Positions 1-7,243 of a stretch of DNA of 64,000 nucleotides are shown here, in pieces. The DNA is from Micromonospora zamorensis (GTDB lineage: Bacteria > Actinomycetota > Actinomycetes > Mycobacteriales > Micromonosporaceae). The position numbers and the translations under genes are program-made. Where the stretch lies: NCBI RefSeq assembly GCF_900090275.1, contig NZ_LT607755.1:2790001-2854000 (forward strand), written 5' to 3'. The first letter of the stretch is position 1, and each line of letters begins with the position of its first letter. Below the pieces are notes generated by a model. That model searched no databases and was not told where the DNA came from. It saw only the letters and a list, made by a program, of their open reading frames with translations.

Positions 1-452
1 CGTACACCGACCTGGCCGAGAAGGTGGGCCTGTCGGTGTCCGCGGTGCACCAGCGGGTGCGCCGGCTGGAGCAGCGCGGGGTGATCAAGGGGTACGCCGC
101 CCGGGTCTCGTTCGAGGCGCTGGACCTGCCGCTGACCGCGTTCGTGGCGATCCGCCCGTTCGACCCGTCGCAGCCGGACGACGCGCCGGAGCGGCTGTCC
201 CACCTGCCCGAGATCGACTCCTGCTACTCGGTGGCGGGGGAGGACTTCTACATGCTGCTGGTGCGGGTGGCCAGTCCGGCCGACCTGGAGCGGGTGTTGC
301 AGGAGATCCGCACCTCGGCGAACGTCACGACGCGGACCACTGTGGTGCTGTCCACCCCGTACGAGAACCGGCCGCCGAAGATCAGTGCCGCGGTGCCGGG
401 TCGGTCGCGGTCCCGGGCGCCGGAGGAGCCGGCTGGTTCCACCGCAGGATGA
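1..452 (+). CDS. Lrp/AsnC-family transcriptional regulator, 5' end cut by the window
   Basis: The frame is open from the window edge (codons from position 3) to a TGA at 450-452, so the true start is outside. The visible part begins in the recognition end of an AsnC-type helix-turn-helix (SVSAVHQRVRRLEQRGVI), followed by an alpha/beta ligand-binding RAM domain (SYSVAGEDFYMLL-like core, then an ERVLQEIRT helix and a TTVVLST strand). Such proteins sense amino acids and regulate transport or catabolism. The last ~23 codons overlap the end of the convergent phosphatase gene by 71 bp. A link to the lysine cluster 4 kb downstream is possible but not shown. Confidence 0.85.
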   Translation, partial: YTDLAEKVGLSVSAVHQRVRRLEQRGVIKGYAARVSFEALDLPLTAFVAIRPFDPSQPDDAPERLSHLPEIDSCYSVAGEDFYMLLVRVASPADLERVLQEIRTSANVTTRTTVVLSTPYENRPPKISAAVPGRSRSRAPEEPAGSTAG

Positions 453-993
453 CCTGTCGGCCGTGCTCGTGACCGAGTGCGCTGACCGTGGCGGTCTCCA
501 GGCGGAGTCGTCCGCCGGCGGACGGGGGCAGGCCGATCCAGCGGGCGCCGAGCACCCGCAGACTGTGCGCGTGACCGACCAGCGCGACGGTGCCGCGGTC
601 GAGCAGCGGCGTGACGCGGGCCAGCACCCGGTCGAGCCGTTCGCCCACCTGCGCGGGTGACTCGCCGCCGGGGCAGCCGTCGGTCCAGATGTTCCAGTGC
701 GGCTGGTCGGCGTGGATGTCGACGGTGGTGCGGCCCTCGTACTCGCCGTAGTTCCACTCGCTGAGGTCCTCGTCGACGGCGTCGACGGTGAGGCCGGCCA
801 GCTGCGCGGTGCGCAGCGCCCGGGAGCGGGGGCTGGACAGCACTGTCACGAAGCGCCGGCCGGCCAGGAACGCGGCGAGGGTGCGCGCCTGTCGCTCGCC
901 GTCGGGGGTCAGCTCCAGGTCGGTGTACGAGGTGTGCCGCAGGCTGGCGCTCCAGGTGGTTTCGCCGTGCCGGATCAGCAGGAGCTCTCCCAT
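382..993 (-). CDS. Histidine phosphatase family protein
   Basis: A 203-residue cytoplasmic protein with the phosphoglycerate-mutase/acid-phosphatase fold. The phosphohistidine motif RHGE is at residues 8-11, the SSPRSRALRTA arginine segment at 53-63, a candidate catalytic acid in LSEWNYGEYEG near 79, and the second catalytic histidine in GHAH at 140-143. Length fits single-domain members. Substrate cannot be read from the sequence; actinobacterial relatives include broad phosphatases and PhoE-like proteins. It converges with the Lrp gene and overlaps its 3' end by 71 bp. Confidence 0.9.
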   Translation of the reverse strand: MGELLLIRHGETTWSASLRHTSYTDLELTPDGERQARTLAAFLAGRRFVTVLSSPRSRALRTAQLAGLTVDAVDEDLSEWNYGEYEGRTTVDIHADQPHWNIWTDGCPGGESPAQVGERLDRVLARVTPLLDRGTVALVGHAHSLRVLGARWIGLPPSAGGRLRLETATVSALGHEHGRQVILRWNQPAPPAPGTATDPAPRH

Positions 994-1149
994 GCGGCCA
1001 GTTAACCACCGTGGCCGGTGCCGGCATGCGACCCTCCCTCAACCTATCTTCCTAGGATGCCTTAGCGGGTGTGCCGACCGGCACCGCCGGTTTCGGCACC
1101 GGGAGAGCGGGCAAGCGTGCGGGGACAATCGCCAGACCGAGGAGGCGCG

Positions 1150-1344
1150 ATGAGCTTCACCGAGAAGGCAAAGAACAAGGTCGAGCAGATGGCGGGCGCC
1201 GCGCGGGAGCGCATGGGCGACATGACCGACAACGAGCGGATGCGTGGCGAGGGCGCCAGCCAGCAGAGCGACGCGCGCGCCAAGCAGGCCGGTCAGAACG
1301 TCAAGGACGCCGGTCGCAACGTGAAGGACTCCTTCAACAAGTGA
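1150..1344 (+). CDS. CsbD family stress-response protein
   Basis: A small, highly charged 64-residue protein. It opens MSFTEKAKNKVEQMAG and then has alternating Lys, Asp and Ala helical stretches ending GRNVKDSFNK, as in the CsbD family of general-stress proteins (sigma-B controlled in Bacillus; molecular role unknown). The ATG at 1150 is chosen because GAGGAGGCG lies just upstream and the family start is MSFxEKxKNK. Longer upstream starts would add a proline/arginine-rich tail not seen in the family. A strong hairpin terminator follows directly. Confidence 0.85.
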   Translation: MSFTEKAKNKVEQMAGAARERMGDMTDNERMRGEGASQQSDARAKQAGQNVKDAGRNVKDSFNK

Positions 1345-1357
1345 CCTGAGCGGTTCA

Positions 1358-1391
1358 CGGGTCCCCGGGCGCATCGTCGCCCGGGGACCCG
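1358..1391 (+). terminator. Hairpin terminator after csbD
   Basis: Perfect 14-bp GC stem (arms 1358-1371 and 1378-1391) with a 6-nt loop, 13 bp after the csbD stop. There is no U-tract, as is common for actinobacterial terminators. Confidence 0.7.
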
Positions 1392-1417
1392 CTGTGTGTG
1401 GCGGCTAGTCTCGCCGG

Positions 1418-1759
1418 GTGACAGTGCTCCGTTCGCTGGTGTTGTTCGCGTTGGCCGCCCTGGCCGAGATCGGTGGCGCCTGGCTGATCTGGCAGGGCTG
1501 GCGGGAGCATCGTGGCCTGTGGTGGATCGCCGCCGGGGTGGTCGCGCTGGGCTGTTACGGGTTCGTGGCGACGTTCCAGCCGGATGCGAACTTCGGCCGG
1601 ATCCTGGCCGCGTACGGTGGGGTGTTCGTGGCCGGTTCGTTGGCCTGGGCGATGGTGGTGGACGGCTTCCGCCCGGACCGGTGGGACCTGACCGGCGCGG
1701 CGTTCTGCCTGCTCGGCGTCGCGGTCATCATGTACGCGCCGCGCGGGGGTTCCGCCTGA
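1418..1759 (+). CDS. YnfA/UPF0060 family small membrane protein
   Basis: 113 residues with four hydrophobic segments (about 5-25, 33-52, 63-84, 90-108). Family motifs are visible: [22 protein letters not shown] and [20 protein letters not shown]. YnfA-like proteins resemble small-multidrug-resistance transporters in size and topology, but their substrate is not established. Start GTG at 1418. It stands alone between a terminator upstream and a long inverted repeat downstream. Confidence 0.88.
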   Translation: MTVLRSLVLFALAALAEIGGAWLIWQGWREHRGLWWIAAGVVALGCYGFVATFQPDANFGRILAAYGGVFVAGSLAWAMVVDGFRPDRWDLTGAAFCLLGVAVIMYAPRGGSA

Positions 1760-1817
1760 CCCGCGCAGTGGCTGCGGGCGGTCGGTGACCTCGCGGGCGG
1801 GCGGTGTTTCTCTGGCA

Positions 1818-1863
1818 AGCGATATACCTCAGAGTCATATTTATGCCTCTGAGGTATATCGCT
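1818..1863. repeat. 17-bp perfect inverted repeat, AT-rich, between ynfA-like and deacetylase genes
   Basis: Arms 1818-1834 and 1847-1863 are perfectly complementary (core ATATACCTCAGAG / CTCTGAGGTATAT), with a 12-nt AT-rich loop. It is conspicuously AT-rich for this genome and lacks a T-run. It could be an operator for a dimeric regulator, a terminator-like hairpin, or a small mobile palindrome. It lies 95 bp upstream of the deacetylase start. Confidence 0.75.
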
Positions 1864-1957
1864 GACCGGAACGGCACCGCTGGGGCGGGCCTGGGACACG
1901 CGCCCACGAGCCCTCACGACAGCACGCGCGGGACAGTGAAACGCATTCGCGTCTGCG

Positions 1958-2863
1958 ATGATCTCCGGCGTGATCCGAGCTGGGCTTCGCCCGTTTCTTG
2001 GCGTACTGGTTGTGGCGGCCATCCTCGGCAGTGCCGGGTGCGAAGCGTCCCGGATGCCGCCCTCGGACCAGCCGGTCTTCGTCGGCTCGTCCGCCTCGTC
2101 GAGCCCATCCACGCCTTCCGTCGCGCCGTCCGTCGGTGTCCCGTCGCCGCCGGCGGTTGCCTCGGTGCCGGGCACGACGCCGACTGGGACCAGGGCGCCG
2201 GTGGTGGACCACGGGCCGCGGACCGGTAACAAGGTCGCGTTGACCTTCGACGCGGACATGACCGACGGGATGCTGGCCAACCTGCGTGCCGGTCGGGTGA
2301 AGTCGTACGCCAACCTGCGCATCCTCGACCTGCTGGAGCGCGACGAGGTGCCGGCCACGTTCTTCCTGACTGGCAAGTGGGTGCAGCGGTACCCGGACGT
2401 CACCCGGCGGATCGCCGACAATCCGCGATTCGAGTTGGCCAACCACACCTACGGGCACGCGGCGTTCACCGGCGACTGCTACGACCTGCCCTCGCAACCG
2501 GTGAACGAGTTGCGCGGCGATGTGGCGAAGACCTTCGAGGTGATCAAGCCGTACGGGGGTCGGCAGACCCGGTACTTCCGCTTTCCGGGGCTCTGCCACG
2601 ACGCTGCGACGCTGGACGCTCTGGCGCCGCTGGGCGTGACGGTCGTCGACGGGGATGTGGTCAGCGGTGATCCCTTCGCGACCGCGTGGAAGCCGCTGGT
2701 GCGGGCGGTGCTGGACCACGTTCGCCCGGGGTCGGTGGTGATCATGCATGTGACCGAGGCGAACGCCGCGATGACCGATGAGGCGTTGCCGCACATCCTG
2801 GCCGGGTTGCGTGAGCGAGGGCTGGTGCCGGCGCCGTTGTCCGAGGTGCTGGGCGGCGCCTGA
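1958..2863 (+). CDS. Polysaccharide deacetylase (NodB-domain) lipoprotein
   Basis: 301 residues. An N-terminal signal with lipobox SAGC (Cys28) predicts a membrane-anchored extracytoplasmic lipoprotein. A Ser/Pro/Val-rich linker (about 30-88) precedes a NodB homology domain. Motif 1 is TFDAD (96-100; the usual second Asp-Gly is shifted to MTDG), motif 2 is the metal-binding HTYGH (163-167), and motif 3 is RFPG (208-211). Family members deacetylate N-acetylglucosamine in peptidoglycan or chitin-like polymers. Probably acts on cell wall; the altered motif 1 makes full activity less certain. Confidence 0.85.
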   Translation: MISGVIRAGLRPFLGVLVVAAILGSAGCEASRMPPSDQPVFVGSSASSSPSTPSVAPSVGVPSPPAVASVPGTTPTGTRAPVVDHGPRTGNKVALTFDADMTDGMLANLRAGRVKSYANLRILDLLERDEVPATFFLTGKWVQRYPDVTRRIADNPRFELANHTYGHAAFTGDCYDLPSQPVNELRGDVAKTFEVIKPYGGRQTRYFRFPGLCHDAATLDALAPLGVTVVDGDVVSGDPFATAWKPLVRAVLDHVRPGSVVIMHVTEANAAMTDEALPHILAGLRERGLVPAPLSEVLGGA

Positions 2864-2944
2864 GACGGCACGGTCCGTGTCGGTTCCGACGGCGCGCGTC
2901 CGGTGGGGTGTCACGGTTGGGGTCCCACCGGACATGGAGTGAAT

Positions 2945-3508
2945 GTGAGCTCCGGGATAGAACAGGACGAGGACCGCTTCCGACGGGTGTACGCCGACGA
3001 TTTCGAGTCGCTGCTGGCGTACGCATTGCGGCGTGTCGCACATCCGGAAGACGCGGCCGACGTGGTCGCGGAGACCTTCCTGGTGGCATGGCGTCGCCGG
3101 CAGGACATTCCGATCGCCGGTGCGACCCGGCTGTGGCTGTACGGGGTCGCCCGGCGTGTGCTGGCCAATCATCACCGTGGTGGCGTTCGCCGGCAGCGCC
3201 TCGGTGAGCGGTTACGCCAGCAGATTGCCGCGTCGGTGGCCGATCCGGGAAGTGAGGTGCCGGAGCGCCTTGCCGTTCGGGCGGCGTTGGCGGGTCTGGC
3301 CGAGGTGGACCGGGAGGTGCTGATGCTCACCGTGTGGGAGGGGCTGCAACCGCATGAGGTCGCCTCAGTGCTGGGGGTGTCTCCTGCGGCGGTCCGGACG
3401 CGGCTGGCGCGGGCGCGGACGAGGTTGCGGGGGTTGGTTGGTGACGATCCGGGGCCGCCCGGACATGTACTCGACGTGCTGACCACATCCACCCGCAAGG
3501 AGGACTGA
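2945..3508 (+). CDS. RNA polymerase sigma factor, ECF (sigma-70) type
   Basis: 187 residues from GTG 2945, chosen because GGAGTG lies just upstream; an in-frame ATG at 2903 would add an untypical tail. Region sigma2 (about 10-80) contains DDFESLLAYALRR and HPEDAADVVAETFLVAWRR. Region sigma4 (about 120-170) has LAEVDREVLMLTVWEGL and an HTH with SPAAVRTRLARAR. It directs RNA polymerase to alternative promoters. Its stop overlaps the next start (TGATG) with AAGGAGGAC in front, so the two genes are coupled. The partner protein is the likely functional link. Confidence 0.9.
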   Translation: MSSGIEQDEDRFRRVYADDFESLLAYALRRVAHPEDAADVVAETFLVAWRRRQDIPIAGATRLWLYGVARRVLANHHRGGVRRQRLGERLRQQIAASVADPGSEVPERLAVRAALAGLAEVDREVLMLTVWEGLQPHEVASVLGVSPAAVRTRLARARTRLRGLVGDDPGPPGHVLDVLTTSTRKED

Positions 3509-4572
3509 TGACCACAGAGGAGCGTGTCGACCAGCTGGTTCGGGATTCCGACCCGGGTGGGCTCGGGATGATGGGGGACCTCGGCGGGGTGAAGGACACC
3601 CTCCTGGAGGACATCATGTCCGAGTCGTTGGTCCGGCGAAGCGTCGGGATGCCGTCGCGGCGGTTGTGGGTGCGTCGCTTCGCGGGCGTCATGACGGCGG
3701 CGGCCGTGCTCCTGAGCATCGTGCCGGCGTCCATGGCGTTGCGGGGGCAGGGCGAGGACGACGGGGTCTCTCCGATCGTCAGCGCGGGTGCGGGAGCCGG
3801 GGCCGTCTTTTCGCCGTTGGCGATGGAGGCGGCGGAGAGGAGCCCGCGGTTGCTGATCGATCAGGCCGGTTGGACGGTCGTGGCCCTGTCCGAGTTCTCC
3901 GAGAACTATGGCGTGGTCAGGTTTCGCCGGGGTGGGCGGGAACTTGAGATGAACTGGTATCCGGCGTACGTGTACACGGACCGGTATGCCGGTCAGCGCG
4001 ATGCGGGGCCGGGGAAGTCGGTGCGGGTGGACGGTTGGCCGGCTGATGTGTTCCAGGGCCTCGATGGTGACTTCACTGTGTTGTTGCGTCCCCGCGACAA
4101 CGTGGTCGTGGAGATGAAGACCACCGGGAACTGGTCGCGTAAGGAACTGGACCGGGTTCTCGCGGACATCGTTCGGGTGGACGCGCGGACCTGGTTGGCC
4201 GTTCTTCCGGCGGAGATGGTCATGCCGGTGCGGGAGCGGGCGGCGAAGGTGCTCGCCGACGTGCCGCTGCCGCCGGGGTTCGATATGGCTGCGCTGGAGG
4301 AGATCGGGGTGAGCGACCCGTACCATTTCAACGTGGGGGTGACGTCCCGGGTGGGTTGCGGGTGGATCGCTGAGTGGCAGCGGGCGAGGTCGAGCGGGGA
4401 CGAGGCCGGGGTGCGGCGGGCCGCCGACGCGTTGCGGAGCAGTCACGGGTGGCGGGTGCTGCGGGACATGGACAAGGCCGGCGACTGGCCGGAGGTGTTC
4501 TGGGAGTACGCCGACGAGATCGCGGCCGGGACGTTGCGGGCCAGCTATTCGCAGGGTCTGGGCTGCGCCTGA
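3508..4572 (+). CDS. One-TM protein coupled to the sigma factor (CU044_5270-like, possible sigma-linked regulator)
   Basis: 354 residues: a cytoplasmic N-terminus of about 50, one hydrophobic segment (about 58-77), and a long extracytoplasmic part. No zinc-binding anti-sigma motif (HxxxCxxC) is visible. The arrangement ECF sigma plus a downstream membrane protein starting MTTEERVDQLVRDSDPG is common in Micromonosporaceae/Streptomyces and often annotated CU044_5270 family. It could act as an anti-sigma-like sensor or an effector of the same stress. The function is inferred from position only. A bidirectional terminator follows. Confidence 0.75.
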   Translation: MTTEERVDQLVRDSDPGGLGMMGDLGGVKDTLLEDIMSESLVRRSVGMPSRRLWVRRFAGVMTAAAVLLSIVPASMALRGQGEDDGVSPIVSAGAGAGAVFSPLAMEAAERSPRLLIDQAGWTVVALSEFSENYGVVRFRRGGRELEMNWYPAYVYTDRYAGQRDAGPGKSVRVDGWPADVFQGLDGDFTVLLRPRDNVVVEMKTTGNWSRKELDRVLADIVRVDARTWLAVLPAEMVMPVRERAAKVLADVPLPPGFDMAALEEIGVSDPYHFNVGVTSRVGCGWIAEWQRARSSGDEAGVRRAADALRSSHGWRVLRDMDKAGDWPEVFWEYADEIAAGTLRASYSQGLGCA

Positions 4573-4584
4573 CCACGGAGTGCG

Positions 4585-4618
4585 CGACACCCCCGGGGTG
4601 GTTTCCCCGGGGGTGTCG
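4585..4618. terminator. Bidirectional terminator between the sigma operon and kamA
   Basis: Perfect 14-bp stem (4585-4598 with 4605-4618) and a 6-nt loop between two convergent genes, so it can serve both strands. Confidence 0.8.
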
Positions 4619-4629
4619 TCGTCGGTGGG

Positions 4630-6036
4630 TCAGTCGTCGCGGTGGTCGTTCCACCACTGCTGGCCGTCGGCGGGCAGGGTGTCGATCGGGTCGTAGTAGG
4701 CGTAGCGCTTGTTGAGCGCCTCCAGGTCGGCGGACTCGATGGAGGTGCGGTAGTTCTTCGTCCAGTAGGAGATGCCGCGTTCGCGGTCGTAGTCGGTGAG
4801 CATGTGCACCCAGCGCTTGCCGACGAAGGGGACGTCGCAGACGATCCGGGGGGTGGCGTAGCCGGGGAGGTAGCCCATGATGTCGTGCTGGAGCTGCTGG
4901 GCGTGCCAGACGGGGACCCGCCAGTGTTCGGCGTTGGGGATCATGTCGCACATGTAGAAGTAGTACGGCAGGATCCCGGCTTCGCCCTGGAGCGCGAAGC
5001 AGAGGTCGAGCAGCTCGGGGGTGGTGGCGTTGACGCCGCGCATGAGCACGCCCTGGTTGCGGACGTCGCGGACGCCGACGTCGAGGGCGGTCTGGGCGGC
5101 TTTGGCGACCAGTGGGGTGAGCGACTGGGCGTGGTTGACGTGGGTGTGGATGGCGAGGTTGACGCCTCGGCGGGCGGCGGTGCGGGCGACGCGTTCGAGG
5201 CCCTGGACGACGTCGGGCTGGAGCCAGTGCTGGGGGAGGCCCATGAGGGCCTTGGTGGCGAGCCGGATGTCGCGGACCGTCTCCAGTTCCAGCAGTCGCA
5301 TGAGGTACGACTCGAGGTTGCGCCAGGGGACGTTGGCGACGTCTCCGCCGGAGACGACGACGTCGCGGACGCCGGGGTGGGCCTTGAGGTATGCGATGTG
5401 GGCGTCGTAGCGGTCGACGGGCTTGAGGGTGAGCTTGAGTTTGTCGACGGCGGGGGTGGAGTTGCCGACGAGGTCCATCCGGGTGCAGTGCCCGCAGTAC
5501 TGGGGGCAGGTGGAGAGCAGCTCGGCGAGGACCTTGGTGGGGTAGCGGTGGGTGAGGCCTTCGGCGACCCACATGTCGTGCTCGTGCAGGCTGTCGCGGC
5601 TGGCGTAGGGGTGTGACGGCCAGTCGGTGCGGCGGTCGGAGGCGACCGGGATCATGTAGCGGCGGATGGGGTCGGCGAGCAGCGCCTCGGTGGTGAGGGG
5701 CGCGAACGGCACCATCGTGTTGATCATTTGTGGTGGCACCAGCATCGACATGGTGGCCAGGGCCAACTGGTCGGCCTCGAGGTCGGTGTAGAAGGTGTCG
5801 TCGATGAGGTCGCCGAAGACGGCGCGGAGCTGCTTGATGTTCTTGACGCAGTTGACGCGCTGCCACTGGGCGGATTCCCACTGGTCGCGGGTGACGTGGC
5901 GCCAGCCGGGGAACCGGGTCCAGTCGGGTTCGACCAGGGGGCGGCGGTGGTATTCGTAGGGCTGCCCGGCGGTCGGTACGGCGACCGGGGCGTGACGGGG
6001 TTGAGGGATGGTCTCAACCGGTTGGGTCTGGGTCAC
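4630..6036 (-). CDS. kamA: L-lysine 2,3-aminomutase, radical SAM
   Basis: 468 residues. Converts L-lysine to L-beta-lysine using SAM, a [4Fe-4S] cluster and PLP. The radical-SAM cluster motif CPQYCGHC supplies Cys177, Cys181 and Cys184. VVVSGGDV follows near 227 (the GGE-like SAM motif). The PLP lysine is most likely Lys407 in DVPFVGKRW. HTHVNHAQSLTP and PYYFYMCDMIPN are conserved family blocks. Length matches Bacillus-type KamA. It is divergent from the kdd-kamDE operon, which supports lysine rather than glutamate or arginine as substrate. An inverted repeat lies in the shared promoter. Confidence 0.92.
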   Translation of the reverse strand: MTQTQPVETIPQPRHAPVAVPTAGQPYEYHRRPLVEPDWTRFPGWRHVTRDQWESAQWQRVNCVKNIKQLRAVFGDLIDDTFYTDLEADQLALATMSMLVPPQMINTMVPFAPLTTEALLADPIRRYMIPVASDRRTDWPSHPYASRDSLHEHDMWVAEGLTHRYPTKVLAELLSTCPQYCGHCTRMDLVGNSTPAVDKLKLTLKPVDRYDAHIAYLKAHPGVRDVVVSGGDVANVPWRNLESYLMRLLELETVRDIRLATKALMGLPQHWLQPDVVQGLERVARTAARRGVNLAIHTHVNHAQSLTPLVAKAAQTALDVGVRDVRNQGVLMRGVNATTPELLDLCFALQGEAGILPYYFYMCDMIPNAEHWRVPVWHAQQLQHDIMGYLPGYATPRIVCDVPFVGKRWVHMLTDYDRERGISYWTKNYRTSIESADLEALNKRYAYYDPIDTLPADGQQWWNDHRDD

Positions 6037-6083
6037 GGCCCCTCCTCGGTGTTGCGGCTGATCATCGAAGCCCGAAGGCTACT

Positions 6084-6125
6084 GGAAAATATTCGGTACA
6101 GAAACTAGTCTGCCGTAAGTTTTCC
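6084..6125. promoter_or_regulatory. Inverted repeat in the kamA/kdd divergent promoter, candidate operator
   Basis: Arms GGAAAATATTCGG (6084-6096) and CCGTAAGTTTTCC (6113-6125) match at 10 of 13 positions and flank a 16-bp centre containing ACTAGT. The block is AT-rich against a GC-rich background and sits between the two divergent starts, so one regulator could control both transcripts. Confidence 0.55.
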
Positions 6126-6177
6126 CGTTACGCGAGCCTTGACCGGGGCTTCGAGCGGCTGGACAGGGGAGGTCGGC

Positions 6178-7239
6178 GTGACGTCACCGGTGGGACTGCA
6201 CCGCGTCGTGCAACCGGCGGGGGTGCTGCCGCAGGCGGCGTGGCGCCTGGACGCGTCGGCGGCGATCGCGCCGAACGAGGTGCGGATCCGGGTGCAACGG
6301 CTGAACCTGGACGCGGCGAGCTTCCGGCAGTTGTCGGAGAAGCACGGCGGCAACGGCGACGCGGTGCGCGCCGAGGTGCTGGAGATCATCTCCACCCGGG
6401 GGAAGATGCAGAACCCGGTGACCGGTTCCGGCGGGATGTTGATCGGCACGGTCGAGGAGGCCGGTCGGCGTTCCCCGCTCGGGCTCAAGGTGGGGGAGCG
6501 GGTCGCGACCCTGGTGTCGTTGACGCTGACCCCGCTGGTGGTGACCGACGGGCTGGCGCGGTGGGACGGGCGCAGCGAGCAGGTGCCCTGTGACGGGTGG
6601 GCGATCCTGTTCGCCCGTTCCATCGCCGCGGTGCTGCCCGACGACGAGGACCCGCAGTTGTCCCTGGCGGTGCTGGACGTGTGCGGGGCGCCCGCGCTGA
6701 CCGCGCGGGTGGTGTCGCGCTACGTGGAGGACCGTCGTCGCGTCGGTGATCCGACGCCGGTGCGGGTCGCGGTGATCGGCGGGGCGGGCAAGAGCGGGTC
6801 GCTGTCCCTCGCCGCGGCGCGGCGGGCGGGCGCTGCGCGTACCGTCGGGGTGGTGCCGGTGGCGGCCGAGCGCGACGCGCTGACGGCCGCCGGCCTGGCC
6901 TCGGTGGTGGCGTTGGCCGACGCGCGGGACCCGGTGGGGTTGTCCACGGCGGTGACCACCGCCCTGGGGGCTCCGGCGGACGTCACAGTGGTGTGCGTGG
7001 ACGTGCCGGGGTGTGAGCACGGCGCGGTGCTGGCCACCGCGGACGGCGGCACGGTGATCTTCTTCTCGATGGCGACGAGTTTCTCCGCGGCGGCGTTGGG
7101 CGCGGAGGGGCTGGCGGCGGACGTGACGATGCTGGTGGGCAACGGGTACGTGCCGGGGCACGCGGAGCTGGCGTTGGGGCTGTTGCGGGCCGAGCCGGGG
7201 GTGCGTCAGCTGTTCACGGCGCGGGTCGCGGCAGACTGA
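6178..7239 (+). CDS. kdd: L-erythro-3,5-diaminohexanoate dehydrogenase
   Basis: 353 residues from GTG 6178 (GGGGAGG at 6166-6172 supports it over the upstream TTG at 6139). NAD(P)-dependent oxidative deamination of 3,5-diaminohexanoate to 5-amino-3-oxohexanoate. The Rossmann core shows VAVIGGAGKSGSLSLAAARRAG near 195-215, and conserved segments include KMQNPVTGSGGMLIG and VGNGYVPGH typical of Kdd. It is the first gene of the plus-strand operon; the amidohydrolase starts 4 bp after its stop. Recognition relies on the family pattern plus the kamA/kamDE context. Confidence 0.88.
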   Translation: MTSPVGLHRVVQPAGVLPQAAWRLDASAAIAPNEVRIRVQRLNLDAASFRQLSEKHGGNGDAVRAEVLEIISTRGKMQNPVTGSGGMLIGTVEEAGRRSPLGLKVGERVATLVSLTLTPLVVTDGLARWDGRSEQVPCDGWAILFARSIAAVLPDDEDPQLSLAVLDVCGAPALTARVVSRYVEDRRRVGDPTPVRVAVIGGAGKSGSLSLAAARRAGAARTVGVVPVAAERDALTAAGLASVVALADARDPVGLSTAVTTALGAPADVTVVCVDVPGCEHGAVLATADGGTVIFFSMATSFSAAALGAEGLAADVTMLVGNGYVPGHAELALGLLRAEPGVRQLFTARVAAD

Positions 7240-7243
7240 GGTC

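Noticed and set aside
4642..5616. 324-codon ORF opposite kamA
   Set aside because: Antisense shadow; codon pattern is the complement of kamA, which has all catalytic motifs.
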